Assembly (NCBI GenBank): GCA_039030715.1
Contig: JBCCDU010000002.1
Coordinates: forward strand, 1 to 64,000
Length of the DNA: 64,000 bases
Direction: 5' to 3'
DNA from: Thermohalobaculum sp039030715
GTDB lineage: Bacteria; Pseudomonadota; Alphaproteobacteria; Rhodobacterales; Rhodobacteraceae
Shown here: in pieces, positions 17,669-27,087 of the stretch
Layout of the letters: each line of letters opens with the position of its first letter
How positions within the stretch are numbered: the first letter of the stretch is position 1
The notes under the pieces: model-generated
The model's database searches: none
The model's input: only the letters and a program-made list of their open reading frames with translations
What the model was told of the DNA's origin: nothing
Position numbers and translations under genes: made by a program

Positions 17669-18217
17669 TTAACCAGGCTTGCGGCGCAGATGCTCGTCCA
17701 GCCTCGGCATGATCTCGACGAAATTACAGGGTCGGTGACGATAGTCGAGTTGGGCCAGGAGGATCCCGTCCCAGGCGTCCTTGCAGGCGCCAGGCGAGCC
17801 CGGCAAAGCGAACAGGTAGGTACCGCCCGCCACACCGCCGCAGGCCCTACTCTGCACTGCGGATGTGCCGATCTTCTCCATCGAAACGATGGTGAAAACG
17901 GTAGCGAAGGCATCGATCTCCTTCTCGTAGACATCGCGATGCGCTTCGACCGTGACATCGCGCCCGGTCAATCCGGTACCGCCGGTCGAGAGCACGACAT
18001 CGACTTCTGGATCGGCGATCCAGGTACGAAGCTGTGCCGAAATCCTGTCGCGATCATCGGTAACGATGGCGCGGTCGGCCAGCACATGACCTGCCCCTTT
18101 GAGCCGCGCGACCAGAGTGTCGCCGGATCGGTCATCGTCCAGGCTACGGCTGTCGGAAACCGTAAGTACCGCAATGCGCACGGGCAGAAAATCGCGGTCG
18201 GTATCGATACGAGACAT
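17669..18217 (-). CDS. moaB: Molybdenum cofactor biosynthesis protein B
   Basis: A 182-residue MoaB/MogA fold protein. The signature LSTGGTGLTGRDVTVEA (about 76-92) and AVLTVSDSRSLDDDRSGD near the N terminus are typical. MoaB adenylylates molybdopterin in many bacteria before molybdate insertion. It lies 20 bases from the uracil-DNA glycosylase gene on the same strand; no other moa gene is in the window. Length is normal for MoaB. Confidence 0.92.
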   Translation of the reverse strand: MSRIDTDRDFLPVRIAVLTVSDSRSLDDDRSGDTLVARLKGAGHVLADRAIVTDDRDRISAQLRTWIADPEVDVVLSTGGTGLTGRDVTVEAHRDVYEKEIDAFATVFTIVSMEKIGTSAVQSRACGGVAGGTYLFALPGSPGACKDAWDGILLAQLDYRHRPCNFVEIMPRLDEHLRRKPG

Positions 18218-18237
18218 GAGACCCTCCGCCCTTAGAT

Positions 18238-19101
18238 CTAGGTGCCGCCGGAGCTGTCATCAAGCGCGGCGCGCAGACTGAGCAGATCGCGCCAGGCATG
18301 GCGTTTCTCGGCCGGCTGACGCAGCAAGTAGGCCGGATGGAAGCTGGGGAGCAAGGGCAGACCGCTGGGCTGGTGGGTCTGCCACTGTCCGCGCATCCGA
18401 CGAATGCCAATGGTGGTGTTCATCAGCGCCTTGGTCGGCGTGTTGCCTATGGTGAAGAGGATACGGGGGCCGACAAGCTCGATATGGCGCAAAACGAAGG
18501 GCAGGAAGGCCGTAACCTCGCGGTCCGAGGGAGTACGATTTCCCGGCGGGCGCCAGGGCAGGATGTTGGTGATGTAGACGGCATGGGCCGGATCCTCCGC
18601 CGCGCGGTCAAGGCCGATGGCGGCCAGCATTCGGTCGAGCAATTGGCCCGCGCGCCCCACGAAGGGCTTGCCCTGGCGGTCCTCATCCGCGCCCGGGGCC
18701 TCGCCAATGATCATGACCGGGGCGCCCGGCTGGCCATCGGCAAAGACGCAGTTGCGGGCCCCTTTGCGTAGATCCGATCCCTGCCAGGACGCCAGCGCCT
18801 CCGCCAGTTCCGGCAAGGACTTGGCGGCAGCGGCCAGCGGCGCGGCAGGCGCTGTCTCCCCGCCCGGTTCGGCAGATGCCGCGGGTCCGGGGAACAAGTC
18901 CCCGTCCCCGCCGCGCCGCGCGGCGACCGCCGCGCCGGTGGCACGGGTTGTCGCGCGCGGAGCTGCACCGGCAGTGCCTGTGGCGGGCGCCTTTGGCTGG
19001 CTTTCGGCGAAACGGTCCTGGGGATGGTCGGTAATCGCCTCGTCAGCGCCGAGATCGAGTTGCCAAGCGAGGGCGGCCAATAGGGCGGCGCGGTCTGACA
19101 C
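18238..19101 (-). CDS. Family 4-type uracil-DNA glycosylase
   Basis: A 287-residue base-excision repair enzyme that removes uracil from DNA. The catalytic motif GEAPGADEDRQGKPFVGRAG (about 135-154) and the second motif PSFHPAYLLRQP are both intact. An Ala/Pro-rich linker (about 25-95) separates a short N-terminal helix from the catalytic domain. Three of the four positions that carry the [4Fe-4S] ligands in classical family 4 enzymes are not Cys here (GSDLRKG, LPWRPPG, TAFLPF); only the Cys of NCVFADG remains. It sits between moaB and the amidase gene on the same strand. Confidence 0.85.
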   Translation of the reverse strand: MSDRAALLAALAWQLDLGADEAITDHPQDRFAESQPKAPATGTAGAAPRATTRATGAAVAARRGGDGDLFPGPAASAEPGGETAPAAPLAAAAKSLPELAEALASWQGSDLRKGARNCVFADGQPGAPVMIIGEAPGADEDRQGKPFVGRAGQLLDRMLAAIGLDRAAEDPAHAVYITNILPWRPPGNRTPSDREVTAFLPFVLRHIELVGPRILFTIGNTPTKALMNTTIGIRRMRGQWQTHQPSGLPLLPSFHPAYLLRQPAEKRHAWRDLLSLRAALDDSSGGT

Positions 19102-19106
19102 CGCCG

Positions 19107-20507
19107 TCAGACCCTTGGCTCGATGGGGCCGAGATCAAGCGCGAGGTCCGCCTCAAGCGCCGCGGCATGCGAGAGGAGAGCTGCCTCCGAACGCAGGGGT
19201 GCGACCATCTGCAAACCAACCGGAAGCCCATCCGCAGTGAAGCCACAGGGCAGCGACAGCGCGGGCGCCGAGGTCAGGGTGATCGCGTAGACGATGGCGA
19301 GCCAGTCGATATATGTCTCGAAGGTCTGCCCTGCGCATTCGGTCACTGTGCGATCGCCCACTGCGAAGGGCGGCACGATGGTGGCCGGACAGAGCAGGAG
19401 ATCATACGTCTCGAAAAATGCGGCGAGCCTGGCAACCAGCGCCGAACGCAGAGCGAGGGCGCGCGCGATGTCCGCGCCTGTCAGGTTCAACCCTTTCTCG
19501 ATATTCCAGATAACGTCCGGCTTCAGTTGATCGCGCTTGGTCGCATAATGCTCGGCATGGGAGGTTGCGAAGGCCAGGCCGCGCAGCGTCTGGAAGGCCT
19601 CGTGCGCACCGGTGAAGTCGGGGGTTGCATCTTCGACCGCGACACCCAGTGCCTCGAAACGGCGGGCAGCGGCGGCGGTGATCTCGGCTACCTGCGGATC
19701 GACCGGCGTGATGCCCAGGTCGGGGGAATAGGCGACGCGGCGCGGCAGGCGCGGCTCCTCCGCCGCCTGGCGGAACCCGGCATTCCAAGGCTGCGCGTAG
19801 GGTTCACGCGGGTCGGGACCGGCCATCGCGTCCAGAAGCAAGCCAAGATCGCCAGTATTACGCGCCATCGGGCCCTCAACGCTGAGCACACCAAACGCAT
19901 CGGCGCAGGGACCACCCGGCACCCGGCCGGGCGAGGGGCGCAGACCGACGCATCCGCAGAAGCTGGCAGGGTTTCGCAGGCTGCCGCCCATATCCGAACC
20001 ATGGGCCAGCCACGCCTGGCCCGAGACCAGCGCGGCCGCCGAGCCGCCAGAAGAGCCAGCGACCGACCGGCTGATATCCCAAGGGTTGTGCGTGCGTCCG
20101 AACACCTCGTTGAATGTGCTGGCGCCTGCGCCGAACTCCGGCGTGTTGGACTTGGCATAAATCACGCCGCCCTGACCCTCCACCCGCTGCACCAGATGGT
20201 CGGACTGCCGGGGGATGTTGTCGACATAGATCGGCGAGCCGTGGGTCGAGCGAACGCCCGCGACCATGCTGAGATCCTTGATCGCGACAGGCAGGCCTCC
20301 CAGCACCCCGCGCTCGCCCACAGGCCGCGCTGAGATCGCCTTCGCCGTCTCGCGGGCCCGGTCGAAGCACAGGGTAGGCAGCGCATTAATCGGACCGTCC
20401 ACCGCGCCGATACGTGCCTCGAGTTGGTCGAGCATGTCCCTATGTGTGACTTCGCCCCGCGCCAGCAGGTCTAGCACATCACGGGCGGTCATAGGGATCA
20501 GGTCCAT
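19107..20507 (-). CDS. Amidase signature family protein
   Basis: A 466-residue amidase. The Ser-cisSer-Lys triad is visible: Lys in VAIKDLSMVAG (about 75), Ser-rich GSSGGSAAALVSGQ and HGSDMGGSLRNPASFCG (about 150-175). Members hydrolyse amides or act as GatA-like subunits; the lack of gatB/gatC neighbours and the sequence favour a catabolic or detoxifying amidase. I chose the ATG after GAGGA; the frame remains open about 150 bases further upstream. The stop lies 5 bases from the start of the glycosylase gene. Confidence 0.88.
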   Translation of the reverse strand: MDLIPMTARDVLDLLARGEVTHRDMLDQLEARIGAVDGPINALPTLCFDRARETAKAISARPVGERGVLGGLPVAIKDLSMVAGVRSTHGSPIYVDNIPRQSDHLVQRVEGQGGVIYAKSNTPEFGAGASTFNEVFGRTHNPWDISRSVAGSSGGSAAALVSGQAWLAHGSDMGGSLRNPASFCGCVGLRPSPGRVPGGPCADAFGVLSVEGPMARNTGDLGLLLDAMAGPDPREPYAQPWNAGFRQAAEEPRLPRRVAYSPDLGITPVDPQVAEITAAAARRFEALGVAVEDATPDFTGAHEAFQTLRGLAFATSHAEHYATKRDQLKPDVIWNIEKGLNLTGADIARALALRSALVARLAAFFETYDLLLCPATIVPPFAVGDRTVTECAGQTFETYIDWLAIVYAITLTSAPALSLPCGFTADGLPVGLQMVAPLRSEAALLSHAAALEADLALDLGPIEPRV

Positions 20508-20902
20508 CAGGTCCTCACAAAACGGCTGCAGGAGATATGTCAGCCCGCCCTGGCACTGTCCAGCGGACAGTCCGCCGATGAGACGGCGCCACGCGGCAAT
20601 GAAGGCGGTGGACGGCACATTTGGTCGCAGGCCCTTGGGGTCGTTTTGAACAACCGACAACGGAGGATATGGCGCACGATAAGACTACGCTAACAAATTG
20701 TTTTATATATAAAAAATTACCCTATCTGCACCAAGAACAGAAATCGGATTTCACCCTGCAGAACAGGGCAAAGGCCAGCATGTTCTTGCTAGCCTTTCCC
20801 TGCCAAATCCAGAGAAATGCCGCCGGAAGGCGAAAAGCGTCGCGTGCAATCCGCAGGTGCATCGGATGATCCGATCTACCTGTGGATGAAAGGAGATGTG
20901 TC
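20508..20902. other. Intergenic region with AT-rich block
   Basis: No gene is supported. A markedly AT-rich block at about 20690-20730 (runs of TATATA and A6) stands out against the GC-rich surroundings and could hold a promoter for the divergent amidase gene or the EF-hand gene. The part next to the amidase start is an open extension of that gene without conserved-looking sequence. Confidence 0.45.
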
Positions 20903-21157
20903 ATGCTTACCAAACTCTCCCTCGTTTCTGTTTTCGTACTCGGCACAGCCGGGGTCGCCCTCGCCGCCAACGCCGAAACCTTCGTCGCGATCGACACCAA
21001 CGCGGATGCGCTGATCTCGATGGAGGAATTTCAAGCGGCCTATCCCGACCTGGATGAGGACACCTTCGTTCAGATCGACGCCAACGCAGACCAGGCACTG
21101 AGCCCGAGCGAGTTCATCGGTTCGCAACTGCCGGATCTGCCGCCCTCCGAGGGCTAA
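20903..21157 (+). CDS. Exported EF-hand protein
   Basis: An 84-residue precursor with a signal peptide (about 1-22, ending ALAANA) and two EF-hand calcium loops: DTNADALISMEEF (about 31-43) and DANADQALSPSEF (about 58-70). The acidic residues at loop positions 1, 3, 5 and 12 are mostly kept, so Ca2+ binding in the periplasm is likely. The ATG follows AAAGGAG. The gene stands upstream of the large Ca2+-binding RTX gene, but a 477-base gap and a hairpin separate them. Confidence 0.82.
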   Translation: MLTKLSLVSVFVLGTAGVALAANAETFVAIDTNADALISMEEFQAAYPDLDEDTFVQIDANADQALSPSEFIGSQLPDLPPSEG

Positions 21158-21213
21158 GTACGCCACCCGGCTGATCGCCTGACTCCTCCCCCGATCAGAG
21201 CGATCGCCGGTTT

Positions 21214-21237
21214 GCGCCCGGGTCTCGGCCCGGGCGC
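21214..21237 (+). terminator. Hairpin after the EF-hand gene
   Basis: A perfect 9-bp GC stem (GCGCCCGGG with its complement) and a 6-base loop, 57 bases after the EF-hand stop codon. No T tract follows, so the strength is uncertain. Confidence 0.5.
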
Positions 21238-21453
21238 AGCAATTCCGGGTCAACTCCAACCGGGCTGCTGCGATTCTCCCCATTTTCGCCTCGACTCTGA
21301 ATCAACCTTTACGGGTTATCGATCCGGATGTGGGGGATCATTGGACGACCATGCGTGAGATTTGTGTCAGCGTGCCTGCCAAGCTGTTGCTTTCGAGGCA
21401 TTTTCTGAGACACCCATCGCAAAATGAGGCGGTCCGGCATGCGCAGGCGCCGA

Positions 21454-21469
21454 TGTGACAGTTCTCACA
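21454..21469. promoter_or_regulatory. CRP/FNR-family operator-like palindrome
   Basis: TGTGA, six bases, TCACA: an exact match to the Escherichia coli CRP consensus half-sites, extended by one more paired base on each side. It is about 165 bases upstream of the RTX gene start. The window has no CRP-family regulator gene, and which paralogue would bind is unknown. Confidence 0.45.
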
Positions 21470-21634
21470 TCCCACATTGCGCAGCACTCCTACACTAGAT
21501 CGACATTGGGCCTCGCCCGAGGGTAGAGCGCCACTGCAGACGAATTTCGACGGCGATGCGCGCGAGGATGCGGGCAGCCGAGTTGTATTTGCGTATCTGC
21601 AACGAAAGCGGATCGCGCCCTAGGGAGAGAAACA

Positions 21635-24600
21635 ATGGCGAACGCAGGCGATCTGGCATTTGTCGGTTATAACGGCGGCGGAGACGACGACCTACAGCTT
21701 GTTGCCTTGGCGGATATCGCGGCTGGCGAGACATTCACGTTCACACATCGCAACTATGTCGATCTCAGCGCCACGACGGATTTCTTCTCGGGCAATCCGG
21801 CGCCTCTGGGCAGCGGACCTGGTTTCGTGCCCGATCCGGGCGGCGAGGATGCTCTGGTCTGGACCACGACGGCGCCGATCCCTGCCGGAACCATCATCAC
21901 GTTCAACAATATCTTCAACACGAGTACCGAAACGGCCAGCACTGGCACATTGTCGGGCGGGCTCGATCTGAACTTCAGCCAGGGCGAGAACATCTTCCTC
22001 TTCCAGGGCAGCTTCGCCAGCCCCAGCTTCATCACCGCAGTCAGCACCCGTACGGACGGCTTCACCGGCGATGACGGGACCATTACCGTCCAGGGCGGCG
22101 ATTTCATTAACAACGGCCCAGGTGTCGTGCCCTCGGAGCTAACGGTCGGGACCACCGCGCTGGATATCGGCAGCGGGCAATCCGCGCCGGTGGGCGGTTT
22201 CGAATACACCGGCGACCGGTCGACCGAAGCGACGTTTGCCGAGTATCTGGACGACATCAATGGCGGCAGCGCCGGGAACTTTACGATCATCGATGGCGGC
22301 ATCGGCGGCCAGAACGATGTCATCACCCTCGACAATTTCACGGCGTTCGAGCTCTTGCAGGCCGACACGACACCGCCGGGGTTGAGCGCTTCCTCCCCCG
22401 CCGATGACAGCGTGAATTTCGCCGTTGCCAACAACATCGTTCTGACCTTCAACGAGGATGTGCAGGCGGGGACTGGAAACATCCGCATTGTCGAGCGTGG
22501 TCCCGACGATGACAGCGACGCAGATGACACAGTTTTCGCAACCATCGCGATCACCGATGCCAGCCGGGTTTCGATCTCGGGCACCGCGATCACCATTAAT
22601 CCGGCAAACGACCTGAACACGGCGACCCGTTACTTCATCGAAATCGACAATGGCGCAGTCGAGGACCTGGCGGGCAACGCCTTTGGCGGGATCGCAGGTG
22701 AGGAGACGCTGGATTTCAACACCGCCCTGCCGACGATCAGCGCGGCGCCCGCGGGGCTGGAGGCAGGCTCCGTCGCCTTTGTCGGCTTCAACGCCGAGCA
22801 GCAGGAAGACGACTTCGCCCTGGTTGCGCTGGACGATTTGGATGGCGCCACCAACCCCTTCCAGATTTTCATCACCGACCGGGCGTTCAACGGCACCAAT
22901 TTCGTCAATGACGCCAATGACGGCGTGCTGACCTGGACGATTGACGAGGATATCGCCGCGGGGCAAGTGATCAATTTTGCCGAGCTCGGTATCAATAATG
23001 GCAGCAGCTTCGCCGACCTCTCGGCGGATCGCGGCTTCCTGGAGCGCAGCGGAAATTTTGCTTTTGAGGGCGGGATCATCGGGGATGAGCTGTTCGTTTA
23101 TGTCGGCAGCGCCGATGCCCCGACGACTTTCCTTGCGGCCCTCTCGACCGATGCGACACCCACCAGCCTGACCGGGACCGGCCTCGTCTATGGCCAGACC
23201 GCTGCCGATTTCGGTTCGGTCGATGCCGCGGCGGATGCCGCGCGCTATGTCGGCGACCGGTCGACCCAGAATGCGTTCGAAGATTATCTGCCCTTCCTGA
23301 ACGGAAATCTCGCCAACAATTTCCAGATCGAGGATGACGGGACGTCTGGCGAGGGGTTCTCTCCCTTCGACAACACCGCCTTCACTCTGGGCGGGACAGA
23401 CGTGGATGCGCCCGATCTGGTCACGATCTCACCCGCCGACGAGGATGCCAATGTCGCCGTCGATGCCAATATCGTCCTGACATTCAACGAGAATGTGCAG
23501 GAGGGTACTGGCAATCTGGTGATCCGCGAGTTTTCGACCGATGCGGTGGTGGAGACCATCGACATTACATCGGCTCAGGTCACGTTCAACGGCACCACCG
23601 TCACGGTGAACCCTGCCGCCGATCTGGCGACAGGCACGCGGTTTTATATCGAACTCGACAGCTCCGCGATCACCGACAGTTCGGGCAACGCCTTCGCCGG
23701 CATTGCCGGTAATGCAACGGCGGACTTCTCGACCGTTCTGCCGACCCGCGTCGATCCGCCAGCGCTCAGTGCAGGGTCCATCGCCTTCACCGGCTTCAAC
23801 TTCGACAGTACCGAAGACGATCTGGCCTTTGTCGTGCTGGAGGATCTGGATGGCTCGACCGATGCGTTCGACATCTTCTTCAGCGACAATCCTTGGGACG
23901 GCGCGGCCTTTGGTGCGGCGGACGAGACCGATGGCATCCTGCAGTGGACAGTGAACGAGTTCATCGCAGCAGGCACGGTGGTCACATTCTCAGAGCTTGG
24001 AATTCAGGACGCCAGCCCCATCGTGGAACTGGGCGAGAGCCATGGCCTGATCACCCGCTTGGGCGATTTCGCGCCCGAGCAATTCGGCGACACGGTTTAT
24101 GCTTACACCTCGCTGACCACGACCGCGAGCGATGTGCCGGAGACGTTCCTGGCAGCACTAACCACTGGGAACAGTGCGGCCTTCGACTTCGGAACCCTGA
24201 CCGGGACCGGGTTGGTCGATGGGCAAACCGCGCTCGACCTGTCCAATGTCGGAGACGCCACGCCGGTTGCGGCTTCGGACTTCACCGGGGGCCGCGACGA
24301 CCAGCGGGCTTTCGAGGACTATCTGCCGATCATCAATGGCGGATCGGACCGCGTGACCGCAGCGCCGAATGCCGGCGAAACTCTGGTGCCATTCGACGCC
24401 ACGGCGTTCACCCTGCTGGATCCGCCGGACCTGACGGTGACGATCGATGCCGCGGAGATCTCTGAAGATGCCGGGGCCGGGGCGACCACCGCCATCGTTA
24501 CGCGCGCAGGCGACACGACCGACGCGCTGGTGGTCACACTGGAGTCCAGCGACACCTCCGAAGCCGTGGTTCCAACGACTGTAACCATCGAAGCCGGACA

Positions 24601-26245
24601 GACGAGCGCGACCTTCGACATCGATGCAGTCGGCGATGCGCTGATCGACGGGACACAGACGGTGACCATCACGGCCTCGGCGACCGATTTCGACAGCGGC
24701 AGCGACACTGTGGATGTGACCGACGAGGACGTGCCGGCGGCGCCCACCGCACTGGATCTGCTCGCCCTGTCGGATCTTGGCGTCCTGGATGATGACAATA
24801 TCACCTCTGACACCACGCCGACCGTCGTGCTGCAAACCGATCCGGGGGCGGAGGTTACCTTGAACTCCGATCTCGACGGGGTGGTCGGCACTGGCACCGC
24901 AAATGGCGCTGGCCTGGTCACGATCACCGCCGATGCGCTGACCGACAACATCCACGCCATTACGGCGACGGCGACGTTGGGCGGCAGCGGAGCGTCGGAT
25001 GCCTCCACCGCGTTGACGATCACCATCGACACCACGGCGGCCAGCCTGGACAATACCGATCCGACGGATGGCGCGGCGGATGTCACAGCGGATCAGAACA
25101 TCACACTCACGTTCTCCGAAAACGTCGCGGCGGGGGCCGGCGACATCACGATCATCGCCGTCAGCACTGGCGATGTGTTGGAGACGATCCCCGTCGGCGA
25201 CGCCCGCATCACCGTCGCGGGCGCGGTGGCGACCATCAACCCGACCTCCGATTTGCCGGAAGAGACCGAGGTCGCCGTACTCTATCCCCAAGGCACGTTC
25301 ATCGACATCGCGGGCAACTCGGTTGCAGCCCTAGTCGCGGGAGATCTCGACTTCACGACCAGGTCGGCCTTCGACGCGGTGCCGACACCGCAAGATGATC
25401 GCCTGCAAGGTACACCGCAGAACGATGTGATCGATGCCTTGGCCGGGAACGATACTGTCTTCGCGCAGAACGGCGATGATGAGATCTTCGGCTCAGAAGG
25501 CGACGATACGCTGATGGGTCAGGCGGGTAATGACACCCTGTTCGGTGGCGACGATAACGACACCGTGCAGGGCGGGTCGGGCAACGACACGATCTCCGGC
25601 GATGCGGGCGACGATGTGCTGGAGGCCAATGGCGGCGACGATGCCCTGTTCGGTGGCGAGGGTGCCGACGATGTTCGCGGCGGGCGCGGAGACGATACGC
25701 TGGATGGCGGGATCGGCAACGACACCTTGCGCGGCGGCGCCGAAGGCGACAGCCTGTTTGGCGGTGACGGCGACGATATTCTCCGCGGCGGGGCTGGGGA
25801 CGACACGCTCTATGGTGGGGCCGACAACGACACCCTGATAGGCGGCGCGGGCACCGATCAGCTTGCCGGCGGCGATGGCAACGATGTGCTGCGTGGCGGC
25901 ACCGGGCTGACCTTCATCGTCGGAGGCGACGGCGACGATCTGATCCTGGCTGGCACCGGCTCGAACACCATCCTCTTCGGCAATGGCGACGACAACGACG
26001 TGGTGCAGAGCTTTGGCGCCGACGATGTTTTGATTTTCGAAATGACCGATTTCGACGATATCGCCGATGTCGAGGCGGCACTGACCATCGATGCCCAGCG
26101 CAAGGACCTCACCATCGCGTCGGGCACCGACAGTGTGCGGCTGGACCTCTCCGGCGGCAGCCTGTCAGGGACCGATCTGGCCAATCTATCGGGTCAGGAC
26201 CTGACCGACTTCCTGAACGATATCATTCTGGTGATCGATATCTGA
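21635..26245 (+). CDS. Large secreted Ig-like/RTX calcium-binding protein
   Basis: A 1536-residue, very acidic protein. It has three related about 200-residue modules that begin GDLAFVGYN, GSVAFVGFN and GSIAFTGFN (about residues 5, 381 and 712). Bacterial Ig-like domains of the SbsA (Big_5) type, with IVLTFNE or ITLTFSE cores, sit at about 245-365, 590-705 and 1130-1240. A Calx-beta-like domain (about 930-1035) and another Ig-like domain follow. RTX nonapeptide repeats (GGxGxDxLx type) fill about 1250-1455. There is no N-terminal signal peptide; the RTX block and hydrophobic, acidic C terminus indicate type I secretion. Role in adhesion or surface layer is inference. Confidence 0.88.
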   Translation: MANAGDLAFVGYNGGGDDDLQLVALADIAAGETFTFTHRNYVDLSATTDFFSGNPAPLGSGPGFVPDPGGEDALVWTTTAPIPAGTIITFNNIFNTSTETASTGTLSGGLDLNFSQGENIFLFQGSFASPSFITAVSTRTDGFTGDDGTITVQGGDFINNGPGVVPSELTVGTTALDIGSGQSAPVGGFEYTGDRSTEATFAEYLDDINGGSAGNFTIIDGGIGGQNDVITLDNFTAFELLQADTTPPGLSASSPADDSVNFAVANNIVLTFNEDVQAGTGNIRIVERGPDDDSDADDTVFATIAITDASRVSISGTAITINPANDLNTATRYFIEIDNGAVEDLAGNAFGGIAGEETLDFNTALPTISAAPAGLEAGSVAFVGFNAEQQEDDFALVALDDLDGATNPFQIFITDRAFNGTNFVNDANDGVLTWTIDEDIAAGQVINFAELGINNGSSFADLSADRGFLERSGNFAFEGGIIGDELFVYVGSADAPTTFLAALSTDATPTSLTGTGLVYGQTAADFGSVDAAADAARYVGDRSTQNAFEDYLPFLNGNLANNFQIEDDGTSGEGFSPFDNTAFTLGGTDVDAPDLVTISPADEDANVAVDANIVLTFNENVQEGTGNLVIREFSTDAVVETIDITSAQVTFNGTTVTVNPAADLATGTRFYIELDSSAITDSSGNAFAGIAGNATADFSTVLPTRVDPPALSAGSIAFTGFNFDSTEDDLAFVVLEDLDGSTDAFDIFFSDNPWDGAAFGAADETDGILQWTVNEFIAAGTVVTFSELGIQDASPIVELGESHGLITRLGDFAPEQFGDTVYAYTSLTTTASDVPETFLAALTTGNSAAFDFGTLTGTGLVDGQTALDLSNVGDATPVAASDFTGGRDDQRAFEDYLPIINGGSDRVTAAPNAGETLVPFDATAFTLLDPPDLTVTIDAAEISEDAGAGATTAIVTRAGDTTDALVVTLESSDTSEAVVPTTVTIEAGQTSATFDIDAVGDALIDGTQTVTITASATDFDSGSDTVDVTDEDVPAAPTALDLLALSDLGVLDDDNITSDTTPTVVLQTDPGAEVTLNSDLDGVVGTGTANGAGLVTITADALTDNIHAITATATLGGSGASDASTALTITIDTTAASLDNTDPTDGAADVTADQNITLTFSENVAAGAGDITIIAVSTGDVLETIPVGDARITVAGAVATINPTSDLPEETEVAVLYPQGTFIDIAGNSVAALVAGDLDFTTRSAFDAVPTPQDDRLQGTPQNDVIDALAGNDTVFAQNGDDEIFGSEGDDTLMGQAGNDTLFGGDDNDTVQGGSGNDTISGDAGDDVLEANGGDDALFGGEGADDVRGGRGDDTLDGGIGNDTLRGGAEGDSLFGGDGDDILRGGAGDDTLYGGADNDTLIGGAGTDQLAGGDGNDVLRGGTGLTFIVGGDGDDLILAGTGSNTILFGNGDDNDVVQSFGADDVLIFEMTDFDDIADVEAALTIDAQRKDLTIASGTDSVRLDLSGGSLSGTDLANLSGQDLTDFLNDIILVIDI

Positions 26246-26251
26246 CGCAGG

Positions 26252-26995
26252 TCAGCCCGCTGGCTGAACCGCCGCGGTGACATAGTTCACGCTCAGGTCG
26301 CTGGCGCTGAGGCGCCACGACCAGGTCAGCGGATTGAACACGAACCCGCGTTTGTCGACCGGGTTCAGCCCCGCATTGCCCAACATGGCGATCAACTCGT
26401 CCGGTGTGATGAATTTCGACCATTCATGGGTGCCCTTGGGCAACCAGCGCATCACATGCTCGGCCCCGATAATCGCCATCATATAGCTTTTGGGGTTCCG
26501 ATTGATGGTTGACGTCAACATAATCCCACCCGGCCGGACCAACCCTGCGCAGGCATTCAGATAGGCCTGCGGATCGGGCACATGCTCCACCACTTCCATA
26601 TTCAGCACCGCGTCGAAAATCTCACCCGCGGCACGCAGGTTTTCCGCCGTGTCGATGCGATAATCGATCTCCAGCCCCATCTGCTCTGCATGGATCTGGG
26701 CCACGGGAATGTTGCGCGCGGCAGGATCGACACCCACCACCTCGGCCCCCAGCCGCGCCATCGGTTCGCAGAGCAGACCCCCGCCACAGCCGATATCGAG
26801 GATACGCAACCCCTCGAACGCGCCGCGCTTGGAGGGATCCCGCCCATGCTGGGCCGAAACCTGATCGACTATGTATTGCAAACGGCATGGATTGAGCATG
26901 TGGAGCGGTTTGAACTTGCCCTGCGGGTCCCACCATTCGGCGGCCATCGCCTCGAATTTTGCAATCTCGTCGGGGTCTACCGCTGTATCCGTCAC
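26252..26995 (-). CDS. ubiG: Ubiquinone biosynthesis O-methyltransferase
   Basis: A 247-residue SAM-dependent methyltransferase that performs both O-methylations of ubiquinone synthesis. The UbiG features are FEAMAAEWWDPQGKFKPLH near the N terminus, the SAM motif LDIGCGGGLLCEPMARLGA (about 67-85) and ISRNPKSY-like TINRNPKSY. The start is GTG with GGAG upstream. The open frame continues 21 codons further but without conserved sequence. It converges with the RTX gene 6 bases from its stop. Confidence 0.93.
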   Translation of the reverse strand: MTDTAVDPDEIAKFEAMAAEWWDPQGKFKPLHMLNPCRLQYIVDQVSAQHGRDPSKRGAFEGLRILDIGCGGGLLCEPMARLGAEVVGVDPAARNIPVAQIHAEQMGLEIDYRIDTAENLRAAGEIFDAVLNMEVVEHVPDPQAYLNACAGLVRPGGIMLTSTINRNPKSYMMAIIGAEHVMRWLPKGTHEWSKFITPDELIAMLGNAGLNPVDKRGFVFNPLTWSWRLSASDLSVNYVTAAVQPAG

Positions 26996-27087
26996 CGGGG
27001 ATCTCCGCCTTGCAACTCTCCGCTGGATGACATAGGCCGAAATCCTCGACAGATCCAATGGGTTAACCCTTTTGCCGCAGGAGCATT

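Larger units (their letters stand above)
21158..21634. other. Regulatory intergenic region before the RTX gene
   Basis: No gene is supported. It contains a hairpin just after the EF-hand gene (21214-21237), a perfect CRP-type palindrome (21454-21469), and presumably the promoter of the 1536-residue RTX gene. The rest shows no clear structure. Confidence 0.6.

Noticed and set aside
25440..25940. Tandem GC-rich DNA repeats resembling a repeat array
   Set aside because: These are the coding repeats for RTX nonapeptides in frame with the secreted protein, not a CRISPR or satellite array.
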